From: Tyzzerella sp.
GTDB lineage: Bacteria; Bacillota; Clostridia; Lachnospirales; Lachnospiraceae
Direction: 5' to 3'
Assembly (NCBI GenBank): GCA_017465565.1
Contig: JAFTWA010000022.1
Span: forward strand, 55,827 to 119,826
Length of the DNA stretch: 64,000 nucleotides
Part shown: positions 35,810 through 43,822 of the stretch, piece by piece
Layout of the letters: the number at the start of each line of letters is the position of its first letter
How positions within the stretch are numbered: the first letter of the stretch is position 1
The notes under the pieces: generated by a model
Seen by the model: only the letters and a program-made list of their open reading frames with translations
Told to the model about the DNA's origin: nothing
Database searches by the model: none
Translations under genes and position numbers: made by a program

Positions 35810-37558
35810 ATGATTCGATTACTATTAAAAGAAGTAAAAGAATATAAGAAAGCCTCGCTTGCGACTCCATGCTTTATGGTATTAGAAGTTGCAATGGAGA
35901 TGGCGATACCGCTTTTAATGGCTTCAATCATTGATAACGGTGTAGACAAAGGTGATATGGGTCACATTTACAAAACCGGCGTTATCATGATTATATTTGC
36001 AGCAATTGGGCTGCTGGCCGGTATGGCGGGTGGACGTTTTGGTGCGAAAGCATCCACGGGATTTGCAAAGAATTTAAGAGAAAAAATGTTTAATCATATC
36101 CAGACCTTTTCATTTGCAAATATTGATAAATTCAGCACAGCAGGTCTGGTAACGCGCTTGACAACAGATGTTACTAATATACAGAACGCATATCAGATGA
36201 TTTTGCGTATGTGTGTGCGCTCGCCAATTAGTTTGATTTGTGCGATGGCAATGTCATTTTATATTAATCCAAAGCTGGCAAGTGTTTATTTAGTTGCAGT
36301 TGTTATTTTGGGTGCTATTTTGATGCTTATTATGTCAAGAGCGACAAAATATTTCTCGCAGGCTTTTCCAAGATATGACGAGATGAATGCGGCAGTTCAA
36401 GAAAATGTATCTGCAATTCGTGTGGTGAAAGCATACGTTCGTGAAGAGGAAGAGACGGCAAAATTTAAGAGAACCAGCGAAAATATTTATAAGATTTTCA
36501 TAAAAGCCGAGACAGCCATCGTGTATAACTCGCCAATTATGCAGCTTACGGTATATAGCTGTATTTTGTTGATCAGCTGGCTTGGTGCAAAAATGATTGT
36601 TTCAGACACGCTTACAACCGGGGAGCTTATGAGCTTACTTACATACTGCATGAACATCTTAATGAACCTGATGATGCTTTCTATGGTATTCGTTATGATT
36701 ACAATGAGTATGGCAGCAGTGAAACGTATTGGAGAAGTGCTCACGGAGAAAAGTGATATCAATAATCCGGAAGAACCGATTTATGAAGTGTCAAATGGCA
36801 GTGTAGAATTCAAAAATGTAAATTTCTCTTATAAGAAAGATTCGAATGAATTTGTATTAAAAGATATTAATCTCAGCATCCAATCAGGAGAGACGATTGG
36901 TGTTATGGGTGGAACCGGAAGTGCTAAGACGAGTCTTGTAAACTTAATCAGCCGTCTTTACGATGTGACCGAAGGGGAAGTTCTGGTTGGTGGAGTGAAT
37001 GTAAAGGATTACGATATGGAAACCCTTCGAAACGAGGTTTCCGTTGTACTTCAGAATAACGTATTATTCTCAGGAACCATCTTAGATAATCTTCGCTGGG
37101 GAAATAAGGATGCAACCTATGAAGAATGTGTAAGAGCATGTAAGCTTGCATGCGCAGATGAATTTATTCAAAGATTTCCTGACGGATATGAAACGAGAAT
37201 TGAGCAAGGTGGAACGAATGTTTCGGGCGGACAGAAGCAGAGATTATGTATCGCCCGTGCATTACTTAAGAATCCAAAGATTTTGATTCTGGATGACAGC
37301 ACCAGTGCTGTTGATACTGCAACAGATGCGAAGATTCGCAAGGCGTTTGCAGAAGAAATTCCAAATACAACAAAGTTTATCATTGCACAACGAATCTCGA
37401 GTGTACAACATGCTGACCGCATCATTGTGATGGAAAACGGTCAGGTGAATGGATTTGGCACACATGAAGAGCTGCTTGCAGGAAATGAGATTTACCGTGA
37501 GGTTTATGAATCTCAAACCCAGGGCGGCGGAGATTTTGATGAAAAGGCAGGTGAGTAA
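35810..37558 (+). CDS. Heterodimeric ABC exporter half with degenerate ATPase site
   Basis: 582 residues: a six-helix exporter membrane domain (about 1-310) and a nucleotide-binding domain. The ATG at 35810 follows AAAGGAGGATGCGT; upstream in-frame starts lack a ribosome binding site. The ATP-site motifs are altered: Walker A reads GGTGSAKT (residues 367-374, Ala for the last Gly), Walker B ends LDDSTSAVD with Asp in place of the catalytic Glu, and the switch His is Gln (IIAQRISS). The signature VSGGQ is normal. This is the pattern of the TM287/BmrC-type subunit, which relies on a partner. The partner gene starts 2 nt after the stop. Substrate unknown; such pairs often export drugs or peptides. 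Confidence 0.93.
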   Translation: MIRLLLKEVKEYKKASLATPCFMVLEVAMEMAIPLLMASIIDNGVDKGDMGHIYKTGVIMIIFAAIGLLAGMAGGRFGAKASTGFAKNLREKMFNHIQTFSFANIDKFSTAGLVTRLTTDVTNIQNAYQMILRMCVRSPISLICAMAMSFYINPKLASVYLVAVVILGAILMLIMSRATKYFSQAFPRYDEMNAAVQENVSAIRVVKAYVREEEETAKFKRTSENIYKIFIKAETAIVYNSPIMQLTVYSCILLISWLGAKMIVSDTLTTGELMSLLTYCMNILMNLMMLSMVFVMITMSMAAVKRIGEVLTEKSDINNPEEPIYEVSNGSVEFKNVNFSYKKDSNEFVLKDINLSIQSGETIGVMGGTGSAKTSLVNLISRLYDVTEGEVLVGGVNVKDYDMETLRNEVSVVLQNNVLFSGTILDNLRWGNKDATYEECVRACKLACADEFIQRFPDGYETRIEQGGTNVSGGQKQRLCIARALLKNPKILILDDSTSAVDTATDAKIRKAFAEEIPNTTKFIIAQRISSVQHADRIIVMENGQVNGFGTHEELLAGNEIYREVYESQTQGGGDFDEKAGE

Positions 37559-37560
37559 GT

Positions 37561-39489
37561 ATGGCAGGACCAATGGGTGGCCCAAAGGGCGGGCCGATGG
37601 GAAGACCTCCAAGAGGAGTGAAACCACAGGTGAAAAATCCTGGGAAGATTTTCATGCGTTTGATGAAATATGTATTTCGCAAATATAAATGGCATTATAT
37701 CATTGTTATCGCTTTGATTTGTGTTGGCGTACTTGCAAACGTGCAGGGAACCATGTTCCAAAAGAGTTTGATTGACGATTATATTACACCAATGCTTCTT
37801 GTAGAAAAGCCAGACTTTACTCCGCTTTTAGAAGCAATTATGCGGGTGGCGGGTTTCTATTTGATTGGTGTAGTATCAGTTTATACGTACAACCGCATCA
37901 TGATTAATGTGACACAAGGTGTTTTGCGTGATATGAGAAACGACCTTTTCGAACACATGGAGAAGCTTCCAATCAAATATTTTGATACACATTCTCATGG
38001 TGATATCATGTCAATTTACACCAATGATATTGATACTTTAAGACAGGTAATCAGCCAGAGCATTCCGCAGGTTGTAAATTGTGCTATGACGATTGTCAGC
38101 GTCTTTGTGAGCATGGTTATTTTAAATATTCCGCTTACGATTGTGACCTTGTGTATGGTGTGTGTAGTGCTTTGGGCTACGAAAACAGCTGCAGGCAAGA
38201 GTGGGAAATATTTCATGGAGCAGCAGAAAAATCTTGGTAAAGTAAATGGCTTTATCGAGGAAATGATGAGTGGACAAAAGGTGGTTAAGGTATTCTGCCA
38301 CGAAGAGGAAAATAAAACTCGTTTCAAAGAAATGAATGATGCGCTTTGTGATAGTGCTGACCGGGCAAATACTTTTGCAAATATCTTAGGCCCAATCAAT
38401 GCACAGTTGGGTAACGTCAGCTATGTAATCTGTGCCATTGTAGGCGGGCTCCTGGCACTTGGGAATGTGGGTGGCTTCACACTCGGTGGACTTGCAAGCT
38501 TCCTTACATTTAATAAGAGCTTTAGTCAGCCGATTAACCAGGTGAGCCAACAGCTTAATTCGGTTGTAATGGCACTTGCAGGTGCAGAGAGAATTTTCAA
38601 GCTTTTGGATGAAAAAGTGGAAGTCGATGATGGTTACGTAGTGCTTGTTAACGCGAAAGAAGTGGACGGAGCGCTCACAGAGTGCGAAGAGAGAACGGGA
38701 CGCTGGGCATGGAAGCATACACATCAGGCAGATGGAAGTGTGGACTATGTAGAAGTCAAAGGAGATATCGTATTCGATGGAGTAGATTTTGGTTATACCG
38801 ATGAAAAGATGGTGCTTCACGATATCAAAATGTATGCGACACCGGGACAGAAGATTGCCTTTGTTGGTTCTACAGGTGCAGGAAAAACAACCATTACCAA
38901 CTTGATTAACCGTTTCTATGATATCCAAGATGGAAAAATCCGCTATGATGGAATCAACATTAATAAAATTAAGAAGGCAGATTTAAGACGTTCTTTAGGA
39001 ATCGTATTACAGGATACACATTTATTTACTGGTACAGTAAAAGATAATATCCGTTATGGAAAGCTTGAGGCGACAGAGGAAGAAATTATTGCAGCAGCAA
39101 AGCTTGCAAATGCAGATGGATTTATCCGCCGTCTGCCAAATGGATACGACACGATGCTGGTAGGCGATGGCGCAAACTTAAGTCAAGGGCAAAGACAGCT
39201 CCTTGCAATTGCCCGTGCAGCCATTGCAGACCCACCGGTACTTATTCTGGATGAAGCGACAAGCTCCATCGATACAAGAACAGAACGTATTGTACAGGAT
39301 GGTATGGACAAATTGATGAGCGGAAGAACAACATTTGTAATCGCTCACCGCTTATCGACTGTACGCAATTCAGACTGTATTATGGTATTGGAGCAGGGCC
39401 ACATTATTGAGCGTGGAACACATGATCAATTGATTGAAGAACAGGGTAAATATTATCAATTATATACAGGAAACGCTATTAAGGCATAA
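37561..39489 (+). CDS. Heterodimeric ABC exporter half with canonical ATPase site
   Basis: 642 residues. A Gly/Pro/Met-rich N-terminal tail of about 25 residues precedes six membrane helices and the nucleotide-binding domain. Walker A is GSTGAGKTT (near 436), Walker B is LILDEATSSID with the catalytic Glu, and the switch is VIAHRLST. The signature is LSQGQ rather than LSGGQ, the form known in TM288-type partners. Together with the preceding gene it should make an exporter with one active and one degenerate site. An insertion of about 40 residues between membrane and ATP domains (CEERTGRWAWKHTHQADG) is also common in these partners. A large palindrome begins 4 nt after the stop. Confidence 0.94.
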   Translation: MAGPMGGPKGGPMGRPPRGVKPQVKNPGKIFMRLMKYVFRKYKWHYIIVIALICVGVLANVQGTMFQKSLIDDYITPMLLVEKPDFTPLLEAIMRVAGFYLIGVVSVYTYNRIMINVTQGVLRDMRNDLFEHMEKLPIKYFDTHSHGDIMSIYTNDIDTLRQVISQSIPQVVNCAMTIVSVFVSMVILNIPLTIVTLCMVCVVLWATKTAAGKSGKYFMEQQKNLGKVNGFIEEMMSGQKVVKVFCHEEENKTRFKEMNDALCDSADRANTFANILGPINAQLGNVSYVICAIVGGLLALGNVGGFTLGGLASFLTFNKSFSQPINQVSQQLNSVVMALAGAERIFKLLDEKVEVDDGYVVLVNAKEVDGALTECEERTGRWAWKHTHQADGSVDYVEVKGDIVFDGVDFGYTDEKMVLHDIKMYATPGQKIAFVGSTGAGKTTITNLINRFYDIQDGKIRYDGININKIKKADLRRSLGIVLQDTHLFTGTVKDNIRYGKLEATEEEIIAAAKLANADGFIRRLPNGYDTMLVGDGANLSQGQRQLLAIARAAIADPPVLILDEATSSIDTRTERIVQDGMDKLMSGRTTFVIAHRLSTVRNSDCIMVLEQGHIIERGTHDQLIEEQGKYYQLYTGNAIKA

Positions 39490-39544
39490 AGAAAAGGCTG
39501 TTGCGAAATAAAGAGAAAATAAAAATCATAATATGAGATTTTAT

Positions 39545-39569
39545 CCACCACTTTGTGGTGGTTTTTTTT
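39545..39569 (+). terminator. Terminator in left arm of element A
   Basis: CCACCAC, loop TTT, GTGGTGG, then eight T. Ends transcription of the ABC exporter pair. Confidence 0.93.
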
Positions 39570-39994
39570 GTGCAAAGACAAGAAATTGAAAAAAAGTTTT
39601 CCATATACAATATTTTCGATATTCCACGGATGAAAACTCTTTGTTTTGAGCAGATTTTCCTGCCTTTTTAGATGATATTTTCCATATATGAGATAATCTG
39701 CTTCCGATACCTAAGATTTTGAGACAAAAAGTCAGTTGTTCAAAGCTCGTTCAAACAGTCTCGAATTTCCGAGGCGAAATATTTTAAAAAGTTTCATTTT
39801 CCATATGTAAAAAAACTTTTTTGCCATGCACAGATTTTATCTCAAAACCTTGGGTGCCGAAAGCAGATTATCTCATATATGGAAAATCCCGTCTAAAAAG
39901 GCAGGAAAATCTGTTCAAAACAAAGAGTTTTCATCCGTGGAATATCAAAAATATTGTATATGGAAAACTTTCCTTCAATTTCTTATCTTTGTAC

Positions 39995-40018
39995 AAAAAA
40001 ACCACCACAAAGTGGTGG
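39995..40018 (-). terminator. Terminator in right arm of element A
   Basis: The same CCACCAC/GTGGTGG stem in inverted copy, followed by seven T on the minus strand. Ends transcription of the DUF1836 gene. Confidence 0.92.
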
Positions 40019-40084
40019 ATAAAATCTCATATTATGATTTTTATTTTCTCTTTATTTCGCAACAGCCTTTATTTGCGGTAAAGT

Positions 40085-40606
40085 TTATTTGTTTTCTTCA
40101 GCCTGCAATGCATTGAAACAGCTGGTGAGGTGAATACTATTGGATGCAGCGATAATCACTTCGCGGAATAATACCTTTTCATCACTCTTAGTGACACCGA
40201 TATCTTCAATTCGCTCCTTTAGTCCAAATACATGGAACAACACATTTTCAAATTCTGCACATAGATAGTTATATGCCACTTCCGCGGTATATGATTTCTT
40301 TTGCATCTCACGAAGCTGATAAATATGTTCCATGGATAACACGTTCTTGGCAATTGCAATGTAGAACAGATAAGCGATTTGCTCTGCATAATAGAGCTTT
40401 TTCACTGGCGGAGCAATGAATCCTTTCTTTACATAATTGCTTATCATAGATGATGTGATTTCCATGCATCCAAGTGGTGCTAATGCATTGTTAATATATT
40501 GAGTTGTCTGCTCTAGATACAATCCATCATCTGGAATTTCATGATATCTAGGCATCCTAAAATCCTTAATAGAATCTGCCAATTGTTTTTTCATTTCTTC
40601 TTTCAT
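40085..40606 (-). CDS. DUF1836 domain protein
   Basis: About 173 residues, covering the DUF1836 family found widely in Firmicutes: FRMPRYHEIPDDGLYLEQT, ITSSMISNYVKKGFI and YAEQIAYLFYIAIAKNVLS. The middle part looks like a MerR-type helix-turn-helix (MISNYVKKGFIAPP), so a DNA-binding role is likely, but the function is not known. The start is uncertain: ATG at 40606 follows AAGGGGC very closely, another ATG lies 12 nt inside, and the longest frame begins with TTG at 40642. The protein ends 14 nt before the palindromic element. Confidence 0.82.
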   Translation of the reverse strand: MKEEMKKQLADSIKDFRMPRYHEIPDDGLYLEQTTQYINNALAPLGCMEITSSMISNYVKKGFIAPPVKKLYYAEQIAYLFYIAIAKNVLSMEHIYQLREMQKKSYTAEVAYNYLCAEFENVLFHVFGLKERIEDIGVTKSDEKVLFREVIIAASNSIHLTSCFNALQAEENK

Positions 40607-40697
40607 GCCCCTTATTTTACTTATTTTTTTGGTGTGAGTCAATAAAATTATTTATGAAATGTTTATAAATAAAGGGACATAATAGAGGAGATACATC

Positions 40698-40726
40698 TTG
40701 ACGTGGATAGAAAAAACTGGTATTCT
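40698..40726 (+). promoter_or_regulatory. Sigma-A-type promoter of the degV-family gene
   Basis: TTGACG at 40698-40703, 17-nt spacer, TATTCT at 40721-40726 with an extended -10 TGG directly before. Transcription should start near 40733, just before a pair of direct repeats. Confidence 0.8.
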
Positions 40727-40737
40727 ATACAAGGATA

Positions 40738-40774
40738 ACGGTTTTTGAAAAACCGATAAAACGGTTTTTGAAAA
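40738..40774 (+). promoter_or_regulatory. Direct repeats forming alternative hairpins in the degV leader
   Basis: ACGGTTTTTGAAAA occurs at 40738-40751 and again at 40761-40774, 23 nt apart. Between them lies AAAAACCG, which can pair with either CGGTTTTT, so two stems exclude each other. The site overlaps the expected transcript start, so it could be an operator or an RNA switch. Role inferred. Confidence 0.55.
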
Positions 40775-40797
40775 TTGATATATGAAAGAGGTATTTT

Positions 40798-41628
40798 ATG
40801 AAGATAAGAATTGTTGCTGATTCTTCAGCAGATTTATTTACAGCAGAGGATAGAAGTATTGTATCTGTACCACTTAAGATTGTGACTGATGTGAAAGAAT
40901 ATGTGGATGACGAGAATTTAGATGTTAAGGCAATGACAGATGAATTAGCAGCATATAACGGACGTTCAGGAAGTGCGTGTCCAGGAACAGGTGACTGGCT
41001 TGCTGCATTTGGTGATGCAGACTGGGTATTCGGTGTTGCAATCACAAGCAATTTATCTGGAAGCTATAATGCTGCAAGAGTGGCAAAAGAAGAATATGAA
41101 ACTGAGTATCCAGAACGTCGTGTTTATATTGTTGACTCGCTGTCAGCAGGTCCTGAATTGGGACTCATTGTAGAAAAATTGCAGGAATTTATTGCAAGCG
41201 GAATGGAATTTGATGCAATTTGTGAAGCAATTGAAAAGTATCGTGAGAGTACATACTTACTCTTTGCATTAAAGTCGCTTAAGAATCTTGTGAACAATGG
41301 ACGCGTAAGTCCAGCAGTTGCGAAGATTGCAGGAATTCTTGGAATTCAGGTAATTGGAAAAGCAAGTGCACAAGGTGATTTGGAGCAGACAGATAAGGTG
41401 CGCGGAGATAGAAAAGTACTTGGTGTTCTTGTGAAAAATATGAAGAAGCTTGGATATGTAGGTGGAAAGGTTCGGATTAATCATTGCTTTAATGAAGAAG
41501 CTGCAAAGGGATTAAAGGAACTAATCAAAGAAGAATTTGCCAATGCAGATATTAAGATTGGAAAGGCAAGAGGTCTTTGCAGTTTCTATGCGGAGCAAGG
41601 CGGTATGTTAATCGGGTTTGAAAGCTAA
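40798..41628 (+). CDS. DegV family fatty-acid-binding protein
   Basis: 276 residues, usual length for the family. DegV/FakB proteins bind a fatty acid and, in characterised cases, present it to the kinase FakA for phosphorylation. The N-terminus IRIVADSSADLF is typical, as are the conserved TSNLSGSYNAA (near residue 82) and VYIVDSLSAGPELG segments. The region SLKNLVNNGRVSP near residue 163 is the common linker. No fakA-like kinase gene is next to it. AAAGAGGTATTTT precedes the ATG. Confidence 0.93.
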   Translation: MKIRIVADSSADLFTAEDRSIVSVPLKIVTDVKEYVDDENLDVKAMTDELAAYNGRSGSACPGTGDWLAAFGDADWVFGVAITSNLSGSYNAARVAKEEYETEYPERRVYIVDSLSAGPELGLIVEKLQEFIASGMEFDAICEAIEKYRESTYLLFALKSLKNLVNNGRVSPAVAKIAGILGIQVIGKASAQGDLEQTDKVRGDRKVLGVLVKNMKKLGYVGGKVRINHCFNEEAAKGLKELIKEEFANADIKIGKARGLCSFYAEQGGMLIGFES

Positions 41629-41640
41629 TTTAGGAAAATG

Positions 41641-41673
41641 GGATGAGATTCTTAAGGGATTTCATCCTTTTTT
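41641..41673 (+). terminator. Intrinsic terminator after the degV-family gene
   Basis: 10-bp stem GGATGAGATT / GATTTCATCC with G-U pairs, 7-nt loop, then a run of seven T, 12 nt after the stop. Confidence 0.85.
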
Positions 41674-41736
41674 TATTGAAAGTTTAGAGCGGTTATCGTA
41701 TTCTGAAGGTAGCATTTGTGAGGAGTTTTGGTAGTA

Positions 41737-42627
41737 ATGAAATGTAGACTTTGTCCAAGAGAGTGTAATGTGGACCGTCAGAACGGTGAAAAGGGAATCT
41801 GTGGCGTAACAGGCACTGGCATTTATGGAGCCAGGGCGGCACTTCATATGTGGGAAGAACCATGCATATCAGGTGAAAATGGTTCAGGAACGGTCTTTTT
41901 TAGCGGCTGTCCGCTCAGATGCGTATATTGTCAAAATTATCAGATTGCAAAAGCAGATGTGGGAACAGAAATCGCAGTGGATAGACTTTCAGAAATTTTT
42001 CTGGAACTGCAAGAAAAGAAGGCGGAAAATATTAATTTGGTAACGCCAACTCATTACACCTTAGAAATCATAAAAGCAATCGAAATGGCCAAAGAGAAGG
42101 GGCTTGACATACCAATTGTTTATAATTGCAGTGGTTATGAAAAGGTGGAAACCTTGAGAAAATTAGATGGAATTGTGGATATCTATCTTACAGATTTTAA
42201 ATATATAGATAAAGCTATAGCGAAGCGTTATTCGAGAGCGGAAGATTATCCAGAGATTGCGATGGAAGCATTAGCGGAGATGATTCGCCAATGTGGGGAT
42301 GCAGAATTTGATGAGCGCGGAATGATGCAAAAAGGTGTGATTGTGAGACATTTGCTTCTGCCAGGATATCTGGATAATGCGAAGGATGTGGTGAAGTATG
42401 TGTATGAAACTTACGGCGACCGTGTTTTTTTGAGTCTTATGAATCAATACACTCCGCTTCCGCATGTGGAAGCTTATCCAGAAATCAATCGGAGAGTAAC
42501 GGAAGAAGAGTATGAAGTGCTTGTAGATTATGCAATTGAAATCGGCGTGGAGAACGGATTTGTTCAAGAAGGGGAAACAGCAGAGGAAAGCTTTATTCCG
42601 TCATTTGATAACGAAGGGTGGAACTAA
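41737..42627 (+). CDS. Radical SAM protein, PflX (COG1313) family
   Basis: 296 residues. The iron-sulfur motif is SGCPLRCVYCQN (CxxxCxxC) near residue 62. A second Cys group at the N-terminus, CRLCPRECNVDR then GICG, is typical of the PflX group, which resembles pyruvate formate-lyase activating enzymes. EEPCISGENGSGTVFFSGC fits the family as well. The substrate is unknown, and no glycyl radical enzyme gene is nearby. The start ATG at 41737 has AGGAG 11 nt before it; a TTG at 41728 is in frame but stands too close to that site. Confidence 0.9.
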   Translation: MKCRLCPRECNVDRQNGEKGICGVTGTGIYGARAALHMWEEPCISGENGSGTVFFSGCPLRCVYCQNYQIAKADVGTEIAVDRLSEIFLELQEKKAENINLVTPTHYTLEIIKAIEMAKEKGLDIPIVYNCSGYEKVETLRKLDGIVDIYLTDFKYIDKAIAKRYSRAEDYPEIAMEALAEMIRQCGDAEFDERGMMQKGVIVRHLLLPGYLDNAKDVVKYVYETYGDRVFLSLMNQYTPLPHVEAYPEINRRVTEEEYEVLVDYAIEIGVENGFVQEGETAEESFIPSFDNEGWN

Positions 42628-42669
42628 CAATTTTTAAGTAAAATAAATATGGTATTCTCCAGACGACTG

Positions 42670-42678
42670 TGCTATACT
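42670..42678 (+). promoter_or_regulatory. Putative extended -10 promoter for the Rpn-like gene
   Basis: TGCTATACT is a full extended -10. The -35 position (TGGTAT, 42650-42655) is poor. A leader of about 160 nt follows. Confidence 0.5.
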
Positions 42679-42814
42679 ACTTATAAGCATTAATATTTCG
42701 ACAAATCTAGTGAATTTTCACATCTATTATCTTGCCGCTTTGGCGTTCAAAGAAATCTCAATGCTTAATATCCATAAAAAGAAAAGCAGCGAGGTTTTGA
42801 ATAGTGTGAGAGAA

Positions 42815-42839
42815 TCCTCCTGCGAAAAACAAAGGAGGA
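42815..42839 (+). promoter_or_regulatory. Hairpin covering the ribosome binding site
   Basis: TCCTCC at 42815-42820 can pair with GGAGGA at 42834-42839, which is the ribosome binding site of the Rpn-like gene (ATG at 42845). The 13-nt loop is AT-rich. This would hold translation low. Confidence 0.6.
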
Positions 42840-42844
42840 ATTAA

Positions 42845-43777
42845 ATGAAAGTACGAGAAGTGTTAGCAACATTTAAACGTGTCTTTGTGAAGCGGAAGTA
42901 TAAGGATATTTTATTTCGCTTCGTGTTTCGGGAAAAATGCGAAATCTTACAACTGTATAATGCCATAAATCACACGGATTATACGAATCCAGATGATTTG
43001 ATGATTACCACAATGGAGGACGCAATTTATATTGGAATGAAGAATGACCTATCATTTTTAATTGCAAATGAATTGAATTTGTATGAACATCAGAGTACGT
43101 TGAATAAGAATATGCCATTGCGCGGACTGCTCTATATTGCAAAAATGTATGAGAGTTATATCGAAACACATGGACTGAATAAGTACCAAAAAACACAGAT
43201 TAAGTTACCCTTTCCGAGGTTTGTTGTCTTTTATAATGGAGAAGACGACATACCTGAAGAATTATGTATGAGGCTTTCGGATGCATTCGAAAACAAAGAC
43301 GAAGAGCCAGCAGTAGAATGTGTGGCAAGGTTCATCAATATTAATTTCGAACACAACCAGGAACTCTTGAATAACTGCAAAAGATTACACGATTATTCCT
43401 ATTTTGTAAAATGTGTACGTGAATATTTGAAGAAAGGCTTTGGTAAGAAAGAAGCAGTTGTCTTGGCAACTGATGAATGTATCGAAAAGGATATTTTGAA
43501 GGATGTATTAGTAAAACATCGAGCGGAGGTAGTGGATATGTTTTTGACTACGTTTAACAAGAAGATGTATGAAGAGTCTATTCGTGATGAGGAACGTGTC
43601 AATACGGAGCGCGAACGTCAGAGAGCAGAAAAAGCGGAAGTTCGTGCGGAGGAAGCGGAAGTTCGTGCGGAGGAAGCGGAAGTTCGTGCGGTGGAAGCGG
43701 AAGCACGCATTGCTGAAAAAGAACTTGAAATCGCGAAATTGCGAGAAGAAAATGCACGGTTAAAAGGCGAAGCCTAG
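42845..43777 (+). CDS. Rpn-like PD-(D/E)XK nuclease/transposase-family protein
   Basis: 310 residues. The N-terminal half (DILFRFVFREKCEILQLYNAI, then PFPRFVVFYNGEDD) matches the large group of Rpn/PD-(D/E)XK nuclease family proteins common in Lachnospiraceae, usually labelled putative transposases; these are present in many scattered copies. Residues about 245-305 are a long charged coiled coil with a 7-residue repeat (AEVRAEE). The family is linked to recombination-promoting endonuclease activity in E. coli RpnA; here the activity is not known. Translation may be restrained by a hairpin on the ribosome binding site. It is the sole gene on its transcript. Confidence 0.8.
   Translation: MKVREVLATFKRVFVKRKYKDILFRFVFREKCEILQLYNAINHTDYTNPDDLMITTMEDAIYIGMKNDLSFLIANELNLYEHQSTLNKNMPLRGLLYIAKMYESYIETHGLNKYQKTQIKLPFPRFVVFYNGEDDIPEELCMRLSDAFENKDEEPAVECVARFININFEHNQELLNNCKRLHDYSYFVKCVREYLKKGFGKKEAVVLATDECIEKDILKDVLVKHRAEVVDMFLTTFNKKMYEESIRDEERVNTERERQRAEKAEVRAEEAEVRAEEAEVRAVEAEARIAEKELEIAKLREENARLKGEA
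43634..43696 (+). repeat. Three 21-bp tandem repeats within the coiled coil
   Basis: GCGGAAGTTCGTGCGGAGGAA occurs twice exactly and a third time with one change, in frame, encoding AEVRAEE, AEVRAEE, AEVRAVE. The number of units can change without loss of frame. Confidence 0.93.
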
Positions 43778-43784
43778 ATTTTTC

Positions 43785-43817
43785 AGCGTAGTAGTTTTGA
43801 AAACTACTACGCTTTTT
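43785..43817 (+). terminator. Intrinsic terminator between convergent genes
   Basis: AGCGTAGTAGTTTT and its inverse form a 13- to 14-bp stem with a very small loop, followed by TTTTT on the + strand. The minus side has no T-run right after the stem. It shows what a normal-sized convergent junction looks like here (45 bp in total). Confidence 0.88.
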
Positions 43818-43822
43818 CATAC

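Larger units (their letters stand above)
39493..40070. repeat. Long palindromic element A at a convergent gene junction
   Basis: The left arm 39493-39729 and right arm 39835-40070 are inverted copies with about 15 mismatches (nearly all transitions) and one 1-nt indel, so about 94% identical over 236 bp. The loop is about 105 nt. Order from the outside: AAAGGCTGTTGCGAAATAAA, AT-rich tract, terminator stem, then about 150 bp more, ending GAGA(C/T)AAAA. The motif TTTTCCATAT occurs at 39597, 39678 and 39797, and inverted in the right arm. The element fills the space between the ABC exporter and the DUF1836 gene, 3 nt from one stop and 14 nt from the other. The short open frames inside it have no ribosome binding site. 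Confidence 0.93.

Noticed and set aside
39821-40116. Two short open frames inside palindrome A
   Set aside because: They lie in the right arm and loop, have no ribosome binding site, and their codons simply mirror the inverted repeat and terminator.
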